NCBI RefSeq assembly: GCF_013032855.1
Contig: NZ_WQDA01000003.1
Location: 248,001 to 312,000 of the forward strand
Length of the DNA: 64,000 nucleotides
Reading direction: 5' to 3'
Source of the DNA: Ruegeria arenilitoris
Lineage (GTDB): Bacteria > Pseudomonadota > Alphaproteobacteria > Rhodobacterales > Rhodobacteraceae
The notes beneath the pieces are model-generated. The model was not told the DNA's origin. It was given only the letters and a program-made list of their open reading frames with translations, and did not search any database. Each line of letters starts with the position of its first letter. Position 1 is the first letter of the stretch. Made by a program: the position numbers and the translations under genes. This document shows, one piece after another, positions 8,274 through 17,278 of this stretch.

Positions 8274-9000
8274 TCTGATGCCGGACATGCCCAATTGTCT
8301 GCAGGCCGATGGTCTGCGAGTGGAACGCAATGGCAAGCTGTTGCTGGATGTTCCGCAGCTGATGATGGATGGTCCAGGGCCGACTTTGATCCTTGGGCCG
8401 AACGGTGCTGGCAAAAGCCTGCTGCTGCGTTGCCTGCATGGTTTGATCAAGGCCGATGCGGGGCAGGTTATGCAGGATGGCGGAGTTCTGAATGCAGCCC
8501 ACATGGCCCGGCAGGCCATGGTGTTTCAGCAACCGGTTCTGCTGCGCCGCTCGGTGTCTGCCAATCTGGACTTTGTTTTGAAACGGTTGGGGCTCGGCAG
8601 GACTGCTCGGAAGATCCGGATCCAGGAACTTCTGGCCGAAGGAGGGCTTGAGACAAAGGCCCGGCAGTCGGCGCGCTCGCTGTCGGGTGGCGAGGCACAG
8701 CGTCTGGCCATCCTTCGCGCGCTTGCGCTTGGCCCCGAGACCCTGTTCCTGGACGAACCCACCAGCGCCCTCGATCCCGCGGCGACCCAAATGATCGAGG
8801 CGATGATCCTGCGCGCCTCGGCCCGGGGGGTGCGGATCGTGATGGTCACCCACGACGTCGGGCAAGCCCGTCGGCTGGCGGCGGATATCGTGATGATGCA
8901 GGGCGGGCGCGTGGTCGAGCATGGCACCGCCAAACAGGTGCTGGAAGCGCCACAATGTCAGGCATCGCGCCAGTATCTGGCGGGCTGGCTGGTCACATAA
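8266..9000 (+). CDS. tupC: Tungstate ABC transporter ATPase TupC
   Basis: This 244-residue ATPase has Walker A (LGPNGAGKS), the Q-loop (VFQQPVLLRRS), the signature LSGGEAQR, Walker B (TLFLDEPTSALD) and the H-loop (MVTHD). Its start lies inside the end of tupB, so the two are translationally coupled. It energises tungstate uptake. The metal is probably delivered to the pterin cofactor of the formate dehydrogenase encoded on the facing strand. Confidence 0.9.
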   Translation: MRDLMPDMPNCLQADGLRVERNGKLLLDVPQLMMDGPGPTLILGPNGAGKSLLLRCLHGLIKADAGQVMQDGGVLNAAHMARQAMVFQQPVLLRRSVSANLDFVLKRLGLGRTARKIRIQELLAEGGLETKARQSARSLSGGEAQRLAILRALALGPETLFLDEPTSALDPAATQMIEAMILRASARGVRIVMVTHDVGQARRLAADIVMMQGGRVVEHGTAKQVLEAPQCQASRQYLAGWLVT

Positions 9001-9019
9001 CAACAACCGGAGGCAATCC

Positions 9020-9838
9020 ATGTTTCGCGCAGCAATCAAAAGCGCAATGATCCTGTGCGGGCTGTTGGCCGGTCCGGCAGCGGCCGAAGAACCATTCATT
9101 GTCGTGCAGTCCACGACATCGACGCAGAATTCCGGCCTTCTGGACTTTATCCTCCCGGGGTTCGAGGCGGAAAGCGGGATCGATGTCCGTGTTGTGGCCG
9201 TGGGGACAGGGCAGGCGATCCGAAACGCGATCAACGGCGACGGTGACGTTCTGCTGGTGCATGCCAAGCCAGCGGAAGAGCAATTCGTGGCCGACGGCTG
9301 GGGTGTCGAGCGGCGGGACGTGATGTACAACGATTTTGTCTTGGTGGGGCCGAAATCGGACCCGGCCAAGATCAAAGGCGGCGACGACGCAGTGGCCGCG
9401 TTGGCAGCGATCGCGCAGGCCAAAGCTCCGTTCGCGTCGCGCGCGGATGACAGCGGGACCCACAAGGCGGAGAAGGCTCTTTGGAGCCTGTCCGGAACGG
9501 ACCCGACCTTGTCTTCGGGCGAGTGGTACCGCGAGACCGGGTCGGGCATGGGTGCAACGCTCAACCTGGCTGCGGGCATGGATGCCTATGCCCTGACCGA
9601 TAGGGCCACATGGCTGTCGTTCGGCAACAAGGGAAACCTTGAGGTTCTGGTCGAAGGCGATCCTCGGCTGTTCAATCAATACGGAGTGATCCTCGTGAAC
9701 CCCGAAAAGCATCCGCGGGTCCGGGCGGCCGCGGGAAGAAGGTTCATCGACTGGCTCACTGGCCACGACGGTCAGGAAGCGATCGCGGCATACAAATTGA
9801 ACGGAGAGCAGCTCTTCTTTCCGAACGCGCAGCAATAG
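9020..9838 (+). CDS. tupA: Tungstate-binding periplasmic protein TupA
   Basis: This 272-residue protein has a Sec signal peptide ending near AAAEE. The TupA signature STTSTQNSGLLDFILP follows, with the TTST stretch that binds the oxyanion, and further family motifs (RADDSGTHKAE, YRETGSGMG, ALTDRATWL). The start at 9020 is preceded by CCGGAGGC. Tungstate bound here is passed to TupB/TupC. The short SGLL-ILP-F and FIDWL signatures recur in the cytochrome at 21217-21945, a point developed under findings. It ends 6 bp from the convergent regulator. Confidence 0.92.
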   Translation: MFRAAIKSAMILCGLLAGPAAAEEPFIVVQSTTSTQNSGLLDFILPGFEAESGIDVRVVAVGTGQAIRNAINGDGDVLLVHAKPAEEQFVADGWGVERRDVMYNDFVLVGPKSDPAKIKGGDDAVAALAAIAQAKAPFASRADDSGTHKAEKALWSLSGTDPTLSSGEWYRETGSGMGATLNLAAGMDAYALTDRATWLSFGNKGNLEVLVEGDPRLFNQYGVILVNPEKHPRVRAAAGRRFIDWLTGHDGQEAIAAYKLNGEQLFFPNAQQ

Positions 9839-9844
9839 GGCCGG

Positions 9845-10717
9845 TCAGTCACTTGCGCCGTTGTGATGGATCTGTCCCAAGCCGGACAGATCGTATCCGC
9901 CCAATTCATCTGCGCGACGCTTGAAATTGTCCGTTCCCATAAAAGTCAGCAGTTTCTGCATCGGCGGATCGAAACAAGACCGCCGCCAGATGGCGAGGTC
10001 GAGACGTTCGGAATGGGTCGGAACGAAGCCCAACCCGTAGAGTCGCGCCAGGGCTCCGATGCCGAATCCTGCCTCGGCCTTCCGGTCATGCAGAGCGATT
10101 GCCAGTTCCTCTTCGGTGCGGGCGCAAGTCGGCAGGGCGTCAAGATCGGCGCGGCTCAGGCCGCAGCTCTCCAACTGGGCATCGAACAAGTGCTGACTGG
10201 CGGCACTGTCCTGGCGCAGAACGACACGGCGGCCTTTCAGATCACCAAAATCGGAAATTCCCTGAACCTCGGGGGCCAGCAATAGGCCGCGCTGGCGGCT
10301 TGCGACCTCGTACAGTACCACGGGCGCCTCTCCCAGCGCACCGCGGACGGAATTGACGTTGAACCCGCCCGGTTCATGGATGTGCAGTACCGCGGCTTGT
10401 GCGTCACGTCGCGCAAGGCGGTTCAGCCCGTCGAATGAGCCGTCGTAATAGGTAGCCAACCCCGAGCCGCTTTCGCGGAGCGCCCAATCCAAAAGGGGGT
10501 CATGGCTGCCAGCCACGATGTCGGGCAGCGGCGGTTTGACCGTGTCCGGCCCGGTACGCGACGCATTGAGCCAGGCCAGTACCTCGGCCCGGGGAAAGAG
10601 AAGTTTGCCCATCGCTTTCACGCAGGGCACTTCGCCTGAAGACGCCAGATCATAGGCCTTGCGTTCGCCAATGCGCAGCAGGTCCGCCAACTCTCGTGTG
10701 GTCAGGAATTCGGACAT
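9845..10717 (-). CDS. HTH regulator with periplasmic-binding-protein-like oxyanion sensor domain
   Basis: This 290-residue protein has an N-terminal excisionase/MerR-type winged helix (about residues 1-55, LTTRELADLLRIGERKAYDL) and a C-terminal ModA/TupA-like binding fold of the COG1910 type (from residue 67, IVAGSHDPLLDWAL, through LRQDSAASQHLFD). It has no signal peptide, so it should sense molybdate or tungstate in the cytosol. It is the last gene of the formate dehydrogenase operon, with the preceding 41-residue ORF stopping directly at its ATG, and it is convergent with tupA. The likely role is coordinating tungstate uptake with formate dehydrogenase expression. Confidence 0.8.
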   Translation of the reverse strand: MSEFLTTRELADLLRIGERKAYDLASSGEVPCVKAMGKLLFPRAEVLAWLNASRTGPDTVKPPLPDIVAGSHDPLLDWALRESGSGLATYYDGSFDGLNRLARRDAQAAVLHIHEPGGFNVNSVRGALGEAPVVLYEVASRQRGLLLAPEVQGISDFGDLKGRRVVLRQDSAASQHLFDAQLESCGLSRADLDALPTCARTEEELAIALHDRKAEAGFGIGALARLYGLGFVPTHSERLDLAIWRRSCFDPPMQKLLTFMGTDNFKRRADELGGYDLSGLGQIHHNGASD

Positions 10718-10843
10718 TCAGTCTAGTCGCACCGAGGAGCCGGTCTGTGTCTCGGCCGCTGAGTGTCCGAGTTGCTTCAAAACCATCGGTGCGGCGGCGG
10801 TAATGACGACCATTGCGGCGGCAGCTGCAAGAAAGGCTTTCAT
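10718..10843 (-). CDS. 41-residue small membrane/secreted protein in the formate dehydrogenase operon
   Basis: This short ORF starts at the ATG at 10841-10843 with an excellent CGGAGGAT ribosome site 5 nt upstream. It encodes MKAFLAAAAAMVVITAAAP followed by a polar tail ending in SSVRLD. The N-terminal 20 residues form one hydrophobic segment, either a membrane anchor or a signal peptide. Its TGA directly abuts the ATG of the regulator, and it lies 13 nt after the WD40-cytochrome gene, so it is embedded in the operon. I do not recognise a family. Possible roles are a small subunit or assembly factor of the dehydrogenase complex. Confidence 0.72.
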   Translation of the reverse strand: MKAFLAAAAAMVVITAAAPMVLKQLGHSAAETQTGSSVRLD

Positions 10844-10856
10844 CTTATCCTCCGGC

Positions 10857-12119
10857 TTAGTCTGCAGGCGCTGTCGCGCTGCGCAGAAATTCAATCAGGT
10901 CGGTGCGGTCCTGCGCCTGCGCGATCCGCTGCATCGGCATCTTCGACCCCGGAATGTAGTGGTCCGGTCCCTGATCGAAAAGAGCGTTTATCGTCTGTTC
11001 GTTCCAAATGATATCAGACCCTTGCAGCGTTTCCGAGTAGATGTAGCCAGGCAGTGTCCCGGCCTGACGCCCGAATACGCCATGCAGGGTCGGTCCGGCC
11101 CGGCGCTGATCGTCCGGCGTCAGGCTGTGGCAGATCGAGCATTTCCGGGCGAACTGCCGTTCTCCGTTTTGCATTTCTTCGGGGTCCTTCAGGAAACTCG
11201 GCTCTTGGCTGGCCATCCGTTCCTGTGACCCCAGCGCGGCCACCGGCCAGCTGTACATGGCCTGATCCAGCCCGCCTGCGTGCAGGTTTTCTCCATCGGG
11301 GGAAAAGGCCAGTGCCCAGACCGGGCCGCGTAGCGTTGCCCGGAAATCCTGCGCAATCCGCCAGTTCTGCGTGTCGATGACCATGATGTAGCCCTCACCA
11401 TCGCCCACCGCCAGCAGTGACCGATCCGGGCTGAGGGCGAGCGCAAGGATCGGGCGGCGGTCCAACGTGAAATCACGCTCGGCCCCGGTGGTCAGGTCCA
11501 GAATGCGGGTTACGCCATCGACCGCGCCATATGCGATCCAACCGTCTTGCGCGTTCAGGACCAGTTCGTTGATGCCGAAACCATGCTCGACCAGTCGCGC
11601 GGATTCGGCCCCGGTCGTCACGTCCCAGACCCGCAAGCTGCCGTCTACCCCGGCGGAGTACAGCGACCGCCCGTCCGGCGCGAAGGCCACCGCATTGACG
11701 CCGCTGCCTGTAGGGCCCAGCAGCTTGGCCGCACCGCCCTCGGTTGGCCACAGGCCGATGGTCCCGTCCCAACTGGCAGTCGCCACAAGGGTCTTTGAGG
11801 CTGCAAGCCCGACGACCTTGCCCTTGTGCTGACCTACGACCTGTCCACCGGGCCAACGGCGCAGGGTGAAGTCGTCGCCGGCCGAATAGATCGCGGTGCC
11901 GTTGAACACCACCGCGTTCACGGCAGCTTCGTGACCTTCCAGCCAGTCCGGCTGCTGCCCGGACCACAGGCCCACGGAATTGTCGAAACTGGCGGTGGCA
12001 ATGCGCCCGTCCGGGGCTGCGGCGATGTCCATGATCGGCCCACCATGGCCCTTGAGCGTGTAGAAATCCGCCGCCAGCGGCAGCGGCAGCAGGGCCAGCG
12101 CCAAAGCCAGCCCGCGCAT
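10857..12119 (-). CDS. WD40 beta-propeller fused to cytochrome c
   Basis: This 420-residue protein has a signal peptide (MRGLALALALLPLPLAA), then about seven WD40-like blades (residues 20-305, for example LKGHGGPIMDIAAAPDGRIATASFDNS). A C-terminal class I cytochrome c domain has the haem motif CSICH near residue 330 and a distal methionine candidate in PGSKMPMQRI. It starts directly after the stop of the cytochrome b subunit of formate dehydrogenase. It probably sits in the periplasm as an electron acceptor or docking partner of that complex, with the propeller as a protein-interaction platform. The exact electron route is unknown. Confidence 0.85.
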   Translation of the reverse strand: MRGLALALALLPLPLAADFYTLKGHGGPIMDIAAAPDGRIATASFDNSVGLWSGQQPDWLEGHEAAVNAVVFNGTAIYSAGDDFTLRRWPGGQVVGQHKGKVVGLAASKTLVATASWDGTIGLWPTEGGAAKLLGPTGSGVNAVAFAPDGRSLYSAGVDGSLRVWDVTTGAESARLVEHGFGINELVLNAQDGWIAYGAVDGVTRILDLTTGAERDFTLDRRPILALALSPDRSLLAVGDGEGYIMVIDTQNWRIAQDFRATLRGPVWALAFSPDGENLHAGGLDQAMYSWPVAALGSQERMASQEPSFLKDPEEMQNGERQFARKCSICHSLTPDDQRRAGPTLHGVFGRQAGTLPGYIYSETLQGSDIIWNEQTINALFDQGPDHYIPGSKMPMQRIAQAQDRTDLIEFLRSATAPAD

Positions 12120-13328
12120 CTATTCGGCAGGCGAGGCCGCGCCGTCGCTGGCCTCCTGTGCCTTTACCTCTTCCAGCCACAGCGAATGGTGCTCGCGCGC
12201 CCATTGCTCTTCGACCTCGCCGGTGCCCATGGCGTCAAACGCGCCCTCCATGCCGACCGAGCCGAGGTAGATATGGGCCAGAATGATGGCGATGAAGGCA
12301 TAGGCGACCATGACGTGCCAGATCTGGGCATATTGCATCTCTTCCTGCGGAGACATCTGCGTGGGCAGGTCCAAGCCCATCAGTTGGGGCAACCCGGTCG
12401 CGTTGGCGATCGAAAACGTCTTGGCGAACATCGGAAGCTCGAACGGGAACAGCAGCGACAGACCCGACAGGCTGATCGAGACGCCAAGCAGAATGCACAG
12501 CCAGAAAATGATCTTTTGACCAGCGTTGAATTTCTTGGCCGGGGGGTGGCTGCCTTTGGTGAACAATCCGCCGCCCGCCGCCAACCATTTCAGGTCGGTC
12601 CGGTTGGGGATGTTGTGGGCGATCCAGTTCACGGTGATGATGACCAATCCCAGCATGAAGGCCCAGGCCAGATTGTTGTGCAACCACTTGCAGCCTTGCG
12701 CGATGGTGGCGAACCCTTCCTTGCCGAACAGTGGGATCAGGAAATCCCGGCCATAGAGCGTCAGCAGACCGGTCAATCCAAGTATCAGGAACGAGCCGGC
12801 AAACAGCCAGTGCCCGAACCTTTCAAATCCTGAAAACCGGGTGACCGTGCGGCCTGTTTTCTCGCCGTCGATGCGGATGCGGCCGCGGATCAGGAAAAAC
12901 AGAAGCAGAACGACCAGCATCCCGCCCAGAATGTAGGTTCCGTATTCACGCAGCGGACCGGTGCGGAAAGTCCACCACCACATGCCGCCATCCTGGATCA
13001 ACACGCCGGCAGCAGGCCCCTTGGTCGAAACGGTGACATCGGCTGAGCCATAGCGGATGGCGCGATACACATCACTGTCCGAAGCCACACCGCGTGTACC
13101 CAACTGACCCAGCAACCCTTCGGCATTGCCTTGCCCGGTATTCTGTGCGCGATAGCTGTTGTCGACCTTCTCGCCGCGTTGCCGGGCCAGAATATCCTCG
13201 AGCGTCGTGGCGCCACCGGTCTGCGCGCGCGGGGCATCGGTTGGTTCGTCTGTGCCGGTCGTGTCCTGTGCAAGCGCGCCGTGCGCGATCCCAAGTGTCA
13301 ACGTCAAAGCCAGAAAAATGCGCAGCAT
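12120..13328 (-). CDS. fdhC: Formate dehydrogenase gamma subunit (membrane cytochrome b)
   Basis: This 402-residue subunit has a signal peptide ending near AHGALAQ and a periplasmic region of about 100 residues. The FdoI/FdnI-type cytochrome b556 domain follows, with a membrane helix at about residues 130-150 and then four more helices. Haem histidines are plausible in FERFGHWLFAG, CKWLHNNLAW and IWHVMVAYAF. It should pass electrons from the Fe-S subunit to quinone or to the adjacent cytochrome. I chose the ATG at 13328 because it has a GAGG site and begins a good signal peptide. The long periplasmic N-terminus is larger than in E. coli FdnI. Confidence 0.9.
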   Translation of the reverse strand: MLRIFLALTLTLGIAHGALAQDTTGTDEPTDAPRAQTGGATTLEDILARQRGEKVDNSYRAQNTGQGNAEGLLGQLGTRGVASDSDVYRAIRYGSADVTVSTKGPAAGVLIQDGGMWWWTFRTGPLREYGTYILGGMLVVLLLFFLIRGRIRIDGEKTGRTVTRFSGFERFGHWLFAGSFLILGLTGLLTLYGRDFLIPLFGKEGFATIAQGCKWLHNNLAWAFMLGLVIITVNWIAHNIPNRTDLKWLAAGGGLFTKGSHPPAKKFNAGQKIIFWLCILLGVSISLSGLSLLFPFELPMFAKTFSIANATGLPQLMGLDLPTQMSPQEEMQYAQIWHVMVAYAFIAIILAHIYLGSVGMEGAFDAMGTGEVEEQWAREHHSLWLEEVKAQEASDGAASPAE

Positions 13329-13353
13329 CGGAACCTCGGTATCAATCCAAAAT

Positions 13354-13381
13354 CGGGTGACCCACCTGCGCGGGTCACCCG
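13354..13381 (-). other. Intercistronic hairpin between fdhB and fdhC
   Basis: CGGGTGACCC (13354-13363) pairs perfectly with GGGTCACCCG (13372-13381) across an 8-nt loop. In the direction of transcription it is followed by ATTTTGG. It could act as a partial terminator or as an mRNA processing/stability element that tunes subunit ratios. Confidence 0.6.
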
Positions 13382-13399
13382 TGTTGTCAGGCTGAGGTC

Positions 13400-13993
13400 T
13401 CAGCCGTCCTTCTGGTCGTAGGCCGTGCCCCAACCCCAGGCGCCCGAGCCGAACCCGCGCGCCACGACGCGTTCGCGGTAGATGGCCGAGACCACGTCGC
13501 CGTCACCGGCAAGCAGGGCCTTGGTCGAACACATCTCGGCGCAGATGGGCAGTTTGCCCTCGGCGATCCGGTTGCGGCCGTATTTGGCGAACTCTGCGGT
13601 CGAGTGCGTTTCCTCGGGGCCGCCGGCGCAGAAGGTACATTTGTCCATCTTGCCGCGCGATCCGAAGTTGCCGGCCTGCGGGTATTGCGGCGCGCCGAAC
13701 GGGCACGCATAGAAGCAATAGCCGCAGCCGATGCACAGGTCCTTGGAGTGCAGGACGACGCCTTCTTCGTTCTGATAGAAGCAGTCGACCGGGCACACCG
13801 CCATGCAAGGCGCATCCGAACAATGCATGCAGGCAACCGAGATCGAACGTTCACCCGGTTTGCCGTCATTGATCGTCACCACCCGGCGGCGGTTGATGCC
13901 CCACGGGACCTCGTGTTCGTTCTTGCACGCGGTCACGCAGGCGTTGCACTCGATGCAGCGTTCAGCGTCGCAGAGAAACTTTGCTCTAGCCAT
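13400..13993 (-). CDS. fdhB: Formate dehydrogenase beta subunit, four [4Fe-4S] clusters
   Basis: This 197-residue ferredoxin-like subunit has four cysteine groups typical of FdnH/HybA-type electron-transfer subunits: [15 protein letters not shown] near residue 13, [17 protein letters not shown] near 55, [16 protein letters not shown] near 87, and the [13 protein letters not shown] groups later. It carries electrons from the catalytic subunit to the membrane cytochrome b. It has no signal peptide of its own and is presumably exported in complex with the Tat-targeted FdhA. It starts 11 bp after FdhA. Confidence 0.93.
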   Translation of the reverse strand: MARAKFLCDAERCIECNACVTACKNEHEVPWGINRRRVVTINDGKPGERSISVACMHCSDAPCMAVCPVDCFYQNEEGVVLHSKDLCIGCGYCFYACPFGAPQYPQAGNFGSRGKMDKCTFCAGGPEETHSTAEFAKYGRNRIAEGKLPICAEMCSTKALLAGDGDVVSAIYRERVVARGFGSGAWGWGTAYDQKDG

Positions 13994-14004
13994 TGTCGTC
14001 CTCC

Positions 14005-16899
14005 TTACGCTGCCCAGATCTTGCAGAGAGTCGCTTTGGTCTCCTGCATCTGGGTCACTGAATCATAGCCATAGGTCTGGGCGGTGTTGGTGCTTTCACC
14101 CAGCACGTACGGGTCGGCGCCTTTCGGGTATTTCTCCCTCAGGTCCGCGCCCTGGAAATGGCCGCCAAAGTGGAAGGGCATGAAGGCCACGCCGGCACCG
14201 ACCCTTTCGGTCAGCATCGCCATCACCTTGACCTTGCCACCCTCGGGACCTTCGACCCAGACCTGCGATCCGTCGCGAATGCCAAGGTTGTTGGCGTCAC
14301 GCGGATTGATCTCGACGAACATGTCCTGCTGCAGCTCGGCCAGCCACGGGTTCGACCGTGTCTCGTCGCCGCCACCTTCATATTCGACCAGACGACCTGA
14401 CGTCAGAATTATCGGGTAATCCTTTGAAAAGTCGTTCTTCTGGATCGAAGCATACAAGGTCGGAAGGCGATAGGCCTGGCGGTCCTCGTAGGTGGGATAG
14501 TCGGCCACCAGGTCACGCCGCGGCGTGTACAGCGGCTCGCGGTGCAGCGGGATCGGATCCGGGAAGGTCCAGACCACGGTGCGGGCCTTGGCGTTGCCGA
14601 AGGGCGCACAGCCATGCTTGATGGCCACCCGCTGGATGCCGCCCGACAGGTCGGTCTTCCAGTTGGTCTTGGGCCCGGCCACGGCGTCGATGGCCGCGCG
14701 TTCCTCGGCCGTCAGGTCGCCATCCCAGCCCAGATCCATCAGCATCTGCATCGTGAACTCGGGGTATCCGTCCTGGATTTCCGAGCCGACGCTGTAGACC
14801 CCTTCGGCCAGCAGGTTCTGACCGTCACGCTCGACGCCGAAACGCGCGCGGAAGGTCAGGCCGCCCTCGGCCACCGGTTTGGACATGTCATAGAGGTTTG
14901 GCGTCCCCGGATGCCCCATCTCGGCGGTGCCCCAGCAGGGCCACGGCAGACCGTAGTATTCGCCGTCATTCGGACCGCCCACCGCCTGCAGCGTCGTTCT
15001 GTCGAACGTGTGCTGGTTGGCCATATGGCTTTTGATCCGCTCTGGCGACTGACCGGTATAGCCGATCGTCCAAAGCCCCGCGTTGAACTCGCGCGTGATG
15101 CTTTCGACATTCGGGGTTTCGGGGTCCTCCATCTCGATATTGCGGAAGAACCGATCCGCCCAGCCGAATTTGTTGGCGAACTTGGCCATGATGACCTCGT
15201 CCGGCAGGCTTTCGAACAGCGGATCGACCACCTTGTCGCGCCACTGCAGCGAGCGGTTCGAGGCCGTGACCGAGCCACGGGTTTCGAACTGCGTGCAGGC
15301 CGGCAGCAGATAGACGCCATCGGTCCGGTCATGCAAGACCGCGGAAACGGTGGGATACGGGTCGATCACGACCAGCATGTCCAGCTTTTCCATCGCCGTC
15401 TTCATTTCGACCATCCGGGTCTGCGAGTTGGGCGCGTGGCCCCACAGAACCATGGCGCGGACGTTGTTGGGCTGATCCATGTTCTCGGGATCTTCCAGAA
15501 CACCGTCGATCCAGCGCGAAACCGGGATGCCCCGTTCGTTCTGCAGCGACTTGTCCTTGCCGTCCTTGTCCTTGACCATTGCGAACTGGCCAGCCAGCCA
15601 CTCCGGTTCCTCGCCCCAGACGCGGGCCCAGTGACCCCATGCGCCTGCGGACAGGCCGTAATAGCCGGGCAGGGTGTGGGACAGAACGCCCAGATCGGTT
15701 GCGCCCTGCACGTTGTCATGGCCGCGGAAGATGTTGGTGCCGCCACCAGAAGTGCCCATGTTGCCCAACGCCAGCTGCAGCACGCAATAGGCGCGCGTGT
15801 TGTTGTTGCCGTTGGTGTGCTGGGTGCCGCCCATGCACCAGATCACGGTGCCGGGACGGTTGTTGGCCAGCGTCCGCGCCACGCGCTTGAGCTGCGATCC
15901 CGGCACGCCGGTGACGCGCTCGGTCTCTTCAGGGGTCCAGTTAGCGACCTCCTCGCGGATCTGGTCCATGCCCCAGACACGGGTGCGGATGAACTCTTTG
16001 TCTTCCCAGCTGTTGTCGAAGATGTGCCACAGGATGCCCCAGATCAGCGCCACGTCGGTGCCAGGGCGGAATCGGACATATTCGTCGGCATGGGCCGCGG
16101 TGCGCGTAAAGCGCGGATCGCAGACGATCAGCGGGGCGTTGTTCTGCTCTTTCGCGCGCAGAACATGCAGCAGCGAGACGGGGTGCGCCTCGGCCGGGTT
16201 GCCGCCGATGATGAAGATCGCCTTGGAATTGTGGATGTCGTTGTAGCTGTTGGTCATGGCGCCGTAGCCCCATGTATTCGCAACACCCGCAACGGTGGTC
16301 GAGTGGCAGATCCGCGCCTGGTGATCCACGTTGTTGGTGCCCCAGTAGGCCGCGAACTTGCGGAACAAGTAGGCCTGTTCGTTGTTATGCTTGGCCGAAC
16401 CCAGCCAATAGACGCTGTCAGGCCCGCTTTCCTCGCGGATGCTCATCATGCCGTCGCCGATCTCGTTGATCGCCTCTTCCCAGCTGATGCGCTTCCACTC
16501 GCCACCCTCTTTCTTCATCGGGTATTTCAGGCGGCGCTCGCCATGGGCGTGTTCACGGACAGCGGCCCCCTTTGCACAGTGAGCGCCCAGGTTGAACGGG
16601 CTGTCCCAACCGGGTTCCTGCCCGATCCAGACACCGTTCTGCACTTCGGCAACCACGGTACAGCCGACCGAGCAATGCGTGCAGACGGATTTGATGTTCT
16701 CGACAGCCGTGTTGGCTGCGGTCTGGGCGCTGGCGGGCGACACGGTTCCACCCGTGGCGCTGATCGCGGCCAAGCCGCCGATCGTAAGGCCCGAGCCACG
16801 CAGGAACGCGCGGCGATCGACGCTTTTTTCGCCGATTTGGGACAGGATACTTGTCCGCTGGGGGCGTCTCGCAACCCCGTTGGTCTTTTTCCTAAGCAT
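14005..16899 (-). CDS. fdhA: Formate dehydrogenase catalytic subunit alpha (Mo/W-bis-MGD, cysteine type, Tat-exported)
   Basis: This 964-residue molybdopterin oxidoreductase oxidises formate to CO2. A Tat signal ([14 protein letters not shown], residues 29-42) directs it to the periplasm. An N-terminal [4Fe-4S] site uses Cys73, Cys76, Cys80 and Cys108. The active-site pair is Cys198-His199 (codon TGC at 16306-16308), so this is the cysteine and not the selenocysteine form. I chose the ATG at 16899, preceded by AGGAAGG, rather than an upstream open extension that lacks a ribosome site. A tungstate importer and an oxyanion sensor at the same locus favour tungsten in the active site, though molybdenum is possible. 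Confidence 0.95.
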   Translation of the reverse strand: MLRKKTNGVARRPQRTSILSQIGEKSVDRRAFLRGSGLTIGGLAAISATGGTVSPASAQTAANTAVENIKSVCTHCSVGCTVVAEVQNGVWIGQEPGWDSPFNLGAHCAKGAAVREHAHGERRLKYPMKKEGGEWKRISWEEAINEIGDGMMSIREESGPDSVYWLGSAKHNNEQAYLFRKFAAYWGTNNVDHQARICHSTTVAGVANTWGYGAMTNSYNDIHNSKAIFIIGGNPAEAHPVSLLHVLRAKEQNNAPLIVCDPRFTRTAAHADEYVRFRPGTDVALIWGILWHIFDNSWEDKEFIRTRVWGMDQIREEVANWTPEETERVTGVPGSQLKRVARTLANNRPGTVIWCMGGTQHTNGNNNTRAYCVLQLALGNMGTSGGGTNIFRGHDNVQGATDLGVLSHTLPGYYGLSAGAWGHWARVWGEEPEWLAGQFAMVKDKDGKDKSLQNERGIPVSRWIDGVLEDPENMDQPNNVRAMVLWGHAPNSQTRMVEMKTAMEKLDMLVVIDPYPTVSAVLHDRTDGVYLLPACTQFETRGSVTASNRSLQWRDKVVDPLFESLPDEVIMAKFANKFGWADRFFRNIEMEDPETPNVESITREFNAGLWTIGYTGQSPERIKSHMANQHTFDRTTLQAVGGPNDGEYYGLPWPCWGTAEMGHPGTPNLYDMSKPVAEGGLTFRARFGVERDGQNLLAEGVYSVGSEIQDGYPEFTMQMLMDLGWDGDLTAEERAAIDAVAGPKTNWKTDLSGGIQRVAIKHGCAPFGNAKARTVVWTFPDPIPLHREPLYTPRRDLVADYPTYEDRQAYRLPTLYASIQKNDFSKDYPIILTSGRLVEYEGGGDETRSNPWLAELQQDMFVEINPRDANNLGIRDGSQVWVEGPEGGKVKVMAMLTERVGAGVAFMPFHFGGHFQGADLREKYPKGADPYVLGESTNTAQTYGYDSVTQMQETKATLCKIWAA

Positions 16900-17028
16900 T
16901 TCCTTCCTCCCTTGCTGGCCATGTTGATCATGGCTGGCTTGGTGTTTCGAAATCGACGTCAGGGCCAATCGCAACCGTCAGCCGAGTGTGACCACGTCCG
17001 GACTTGCGCCGGGCGTCGCCGGGGCGGC

Positions 17029-17217
17029 CTAGAAGCGCGCGCTGTCGAAATAGGCGCGGGTATGCGCCGTGTCCTGAATGCGGGTCTCGTCCGAGGGTTG
17101 CTCGGCCGCTTCCGCCTCGGTTCCCAGGCTGGCCGCTGCAACGGCTGCCGGGGCCGCGGTGCCCGCCAGTTTCAGGAAGTCGCGGCGGCTGGCGCCGGTC
17201 TCCTTGGTCTTGCTCAT
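17029..17217 (-). CDS. Small twin-arginine formate dehydrogenase-associated protein
   Basis: This 62-residue protein begins MSKTKETGASRRDFLKLAG, with a consensus Tat motif SRRDFLK, an alanine-rich hydrophobic core and a short charged tail ending YFDSARF. The ATG at 17217 has a GGAGGATCC site. Such mini-Tat proteins are a recurrent element of proteobacterial fdh operons with DUF3305/3306 and a TorD chaperone. Their function is not established. It could be a small exported subunit or an escort that assists Tat export of FdhA. Confidence 0.82.
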   Translation of the reverse strand: MSKTKETGASRRDFLKLAGTAAPAAVAAASLGTEAEAAEQPSDETRIQDTAHTRAYFDSARF

Positions 17218-17278
17218 GGGATCCTCCTTTCCCATTTGCGGTTCAGCGCCCGCCGGGGCGCCAGCGAATGACGGCCGC

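Noticed and set aside
16306-16308. Possible selenocysteine codon in formate dehydrogenase
   Set aside because: The active-site codon reads TGC on the minus strand, so it is cysteine and no SECIS element is needed.
14542-17271. 909-codon open frame on the plus strand across fdhA
   Set aside because: Antisense shadow of a strongly conserved molybdopterin enzyme. The translation has no recognisable domain and a skewed composition.
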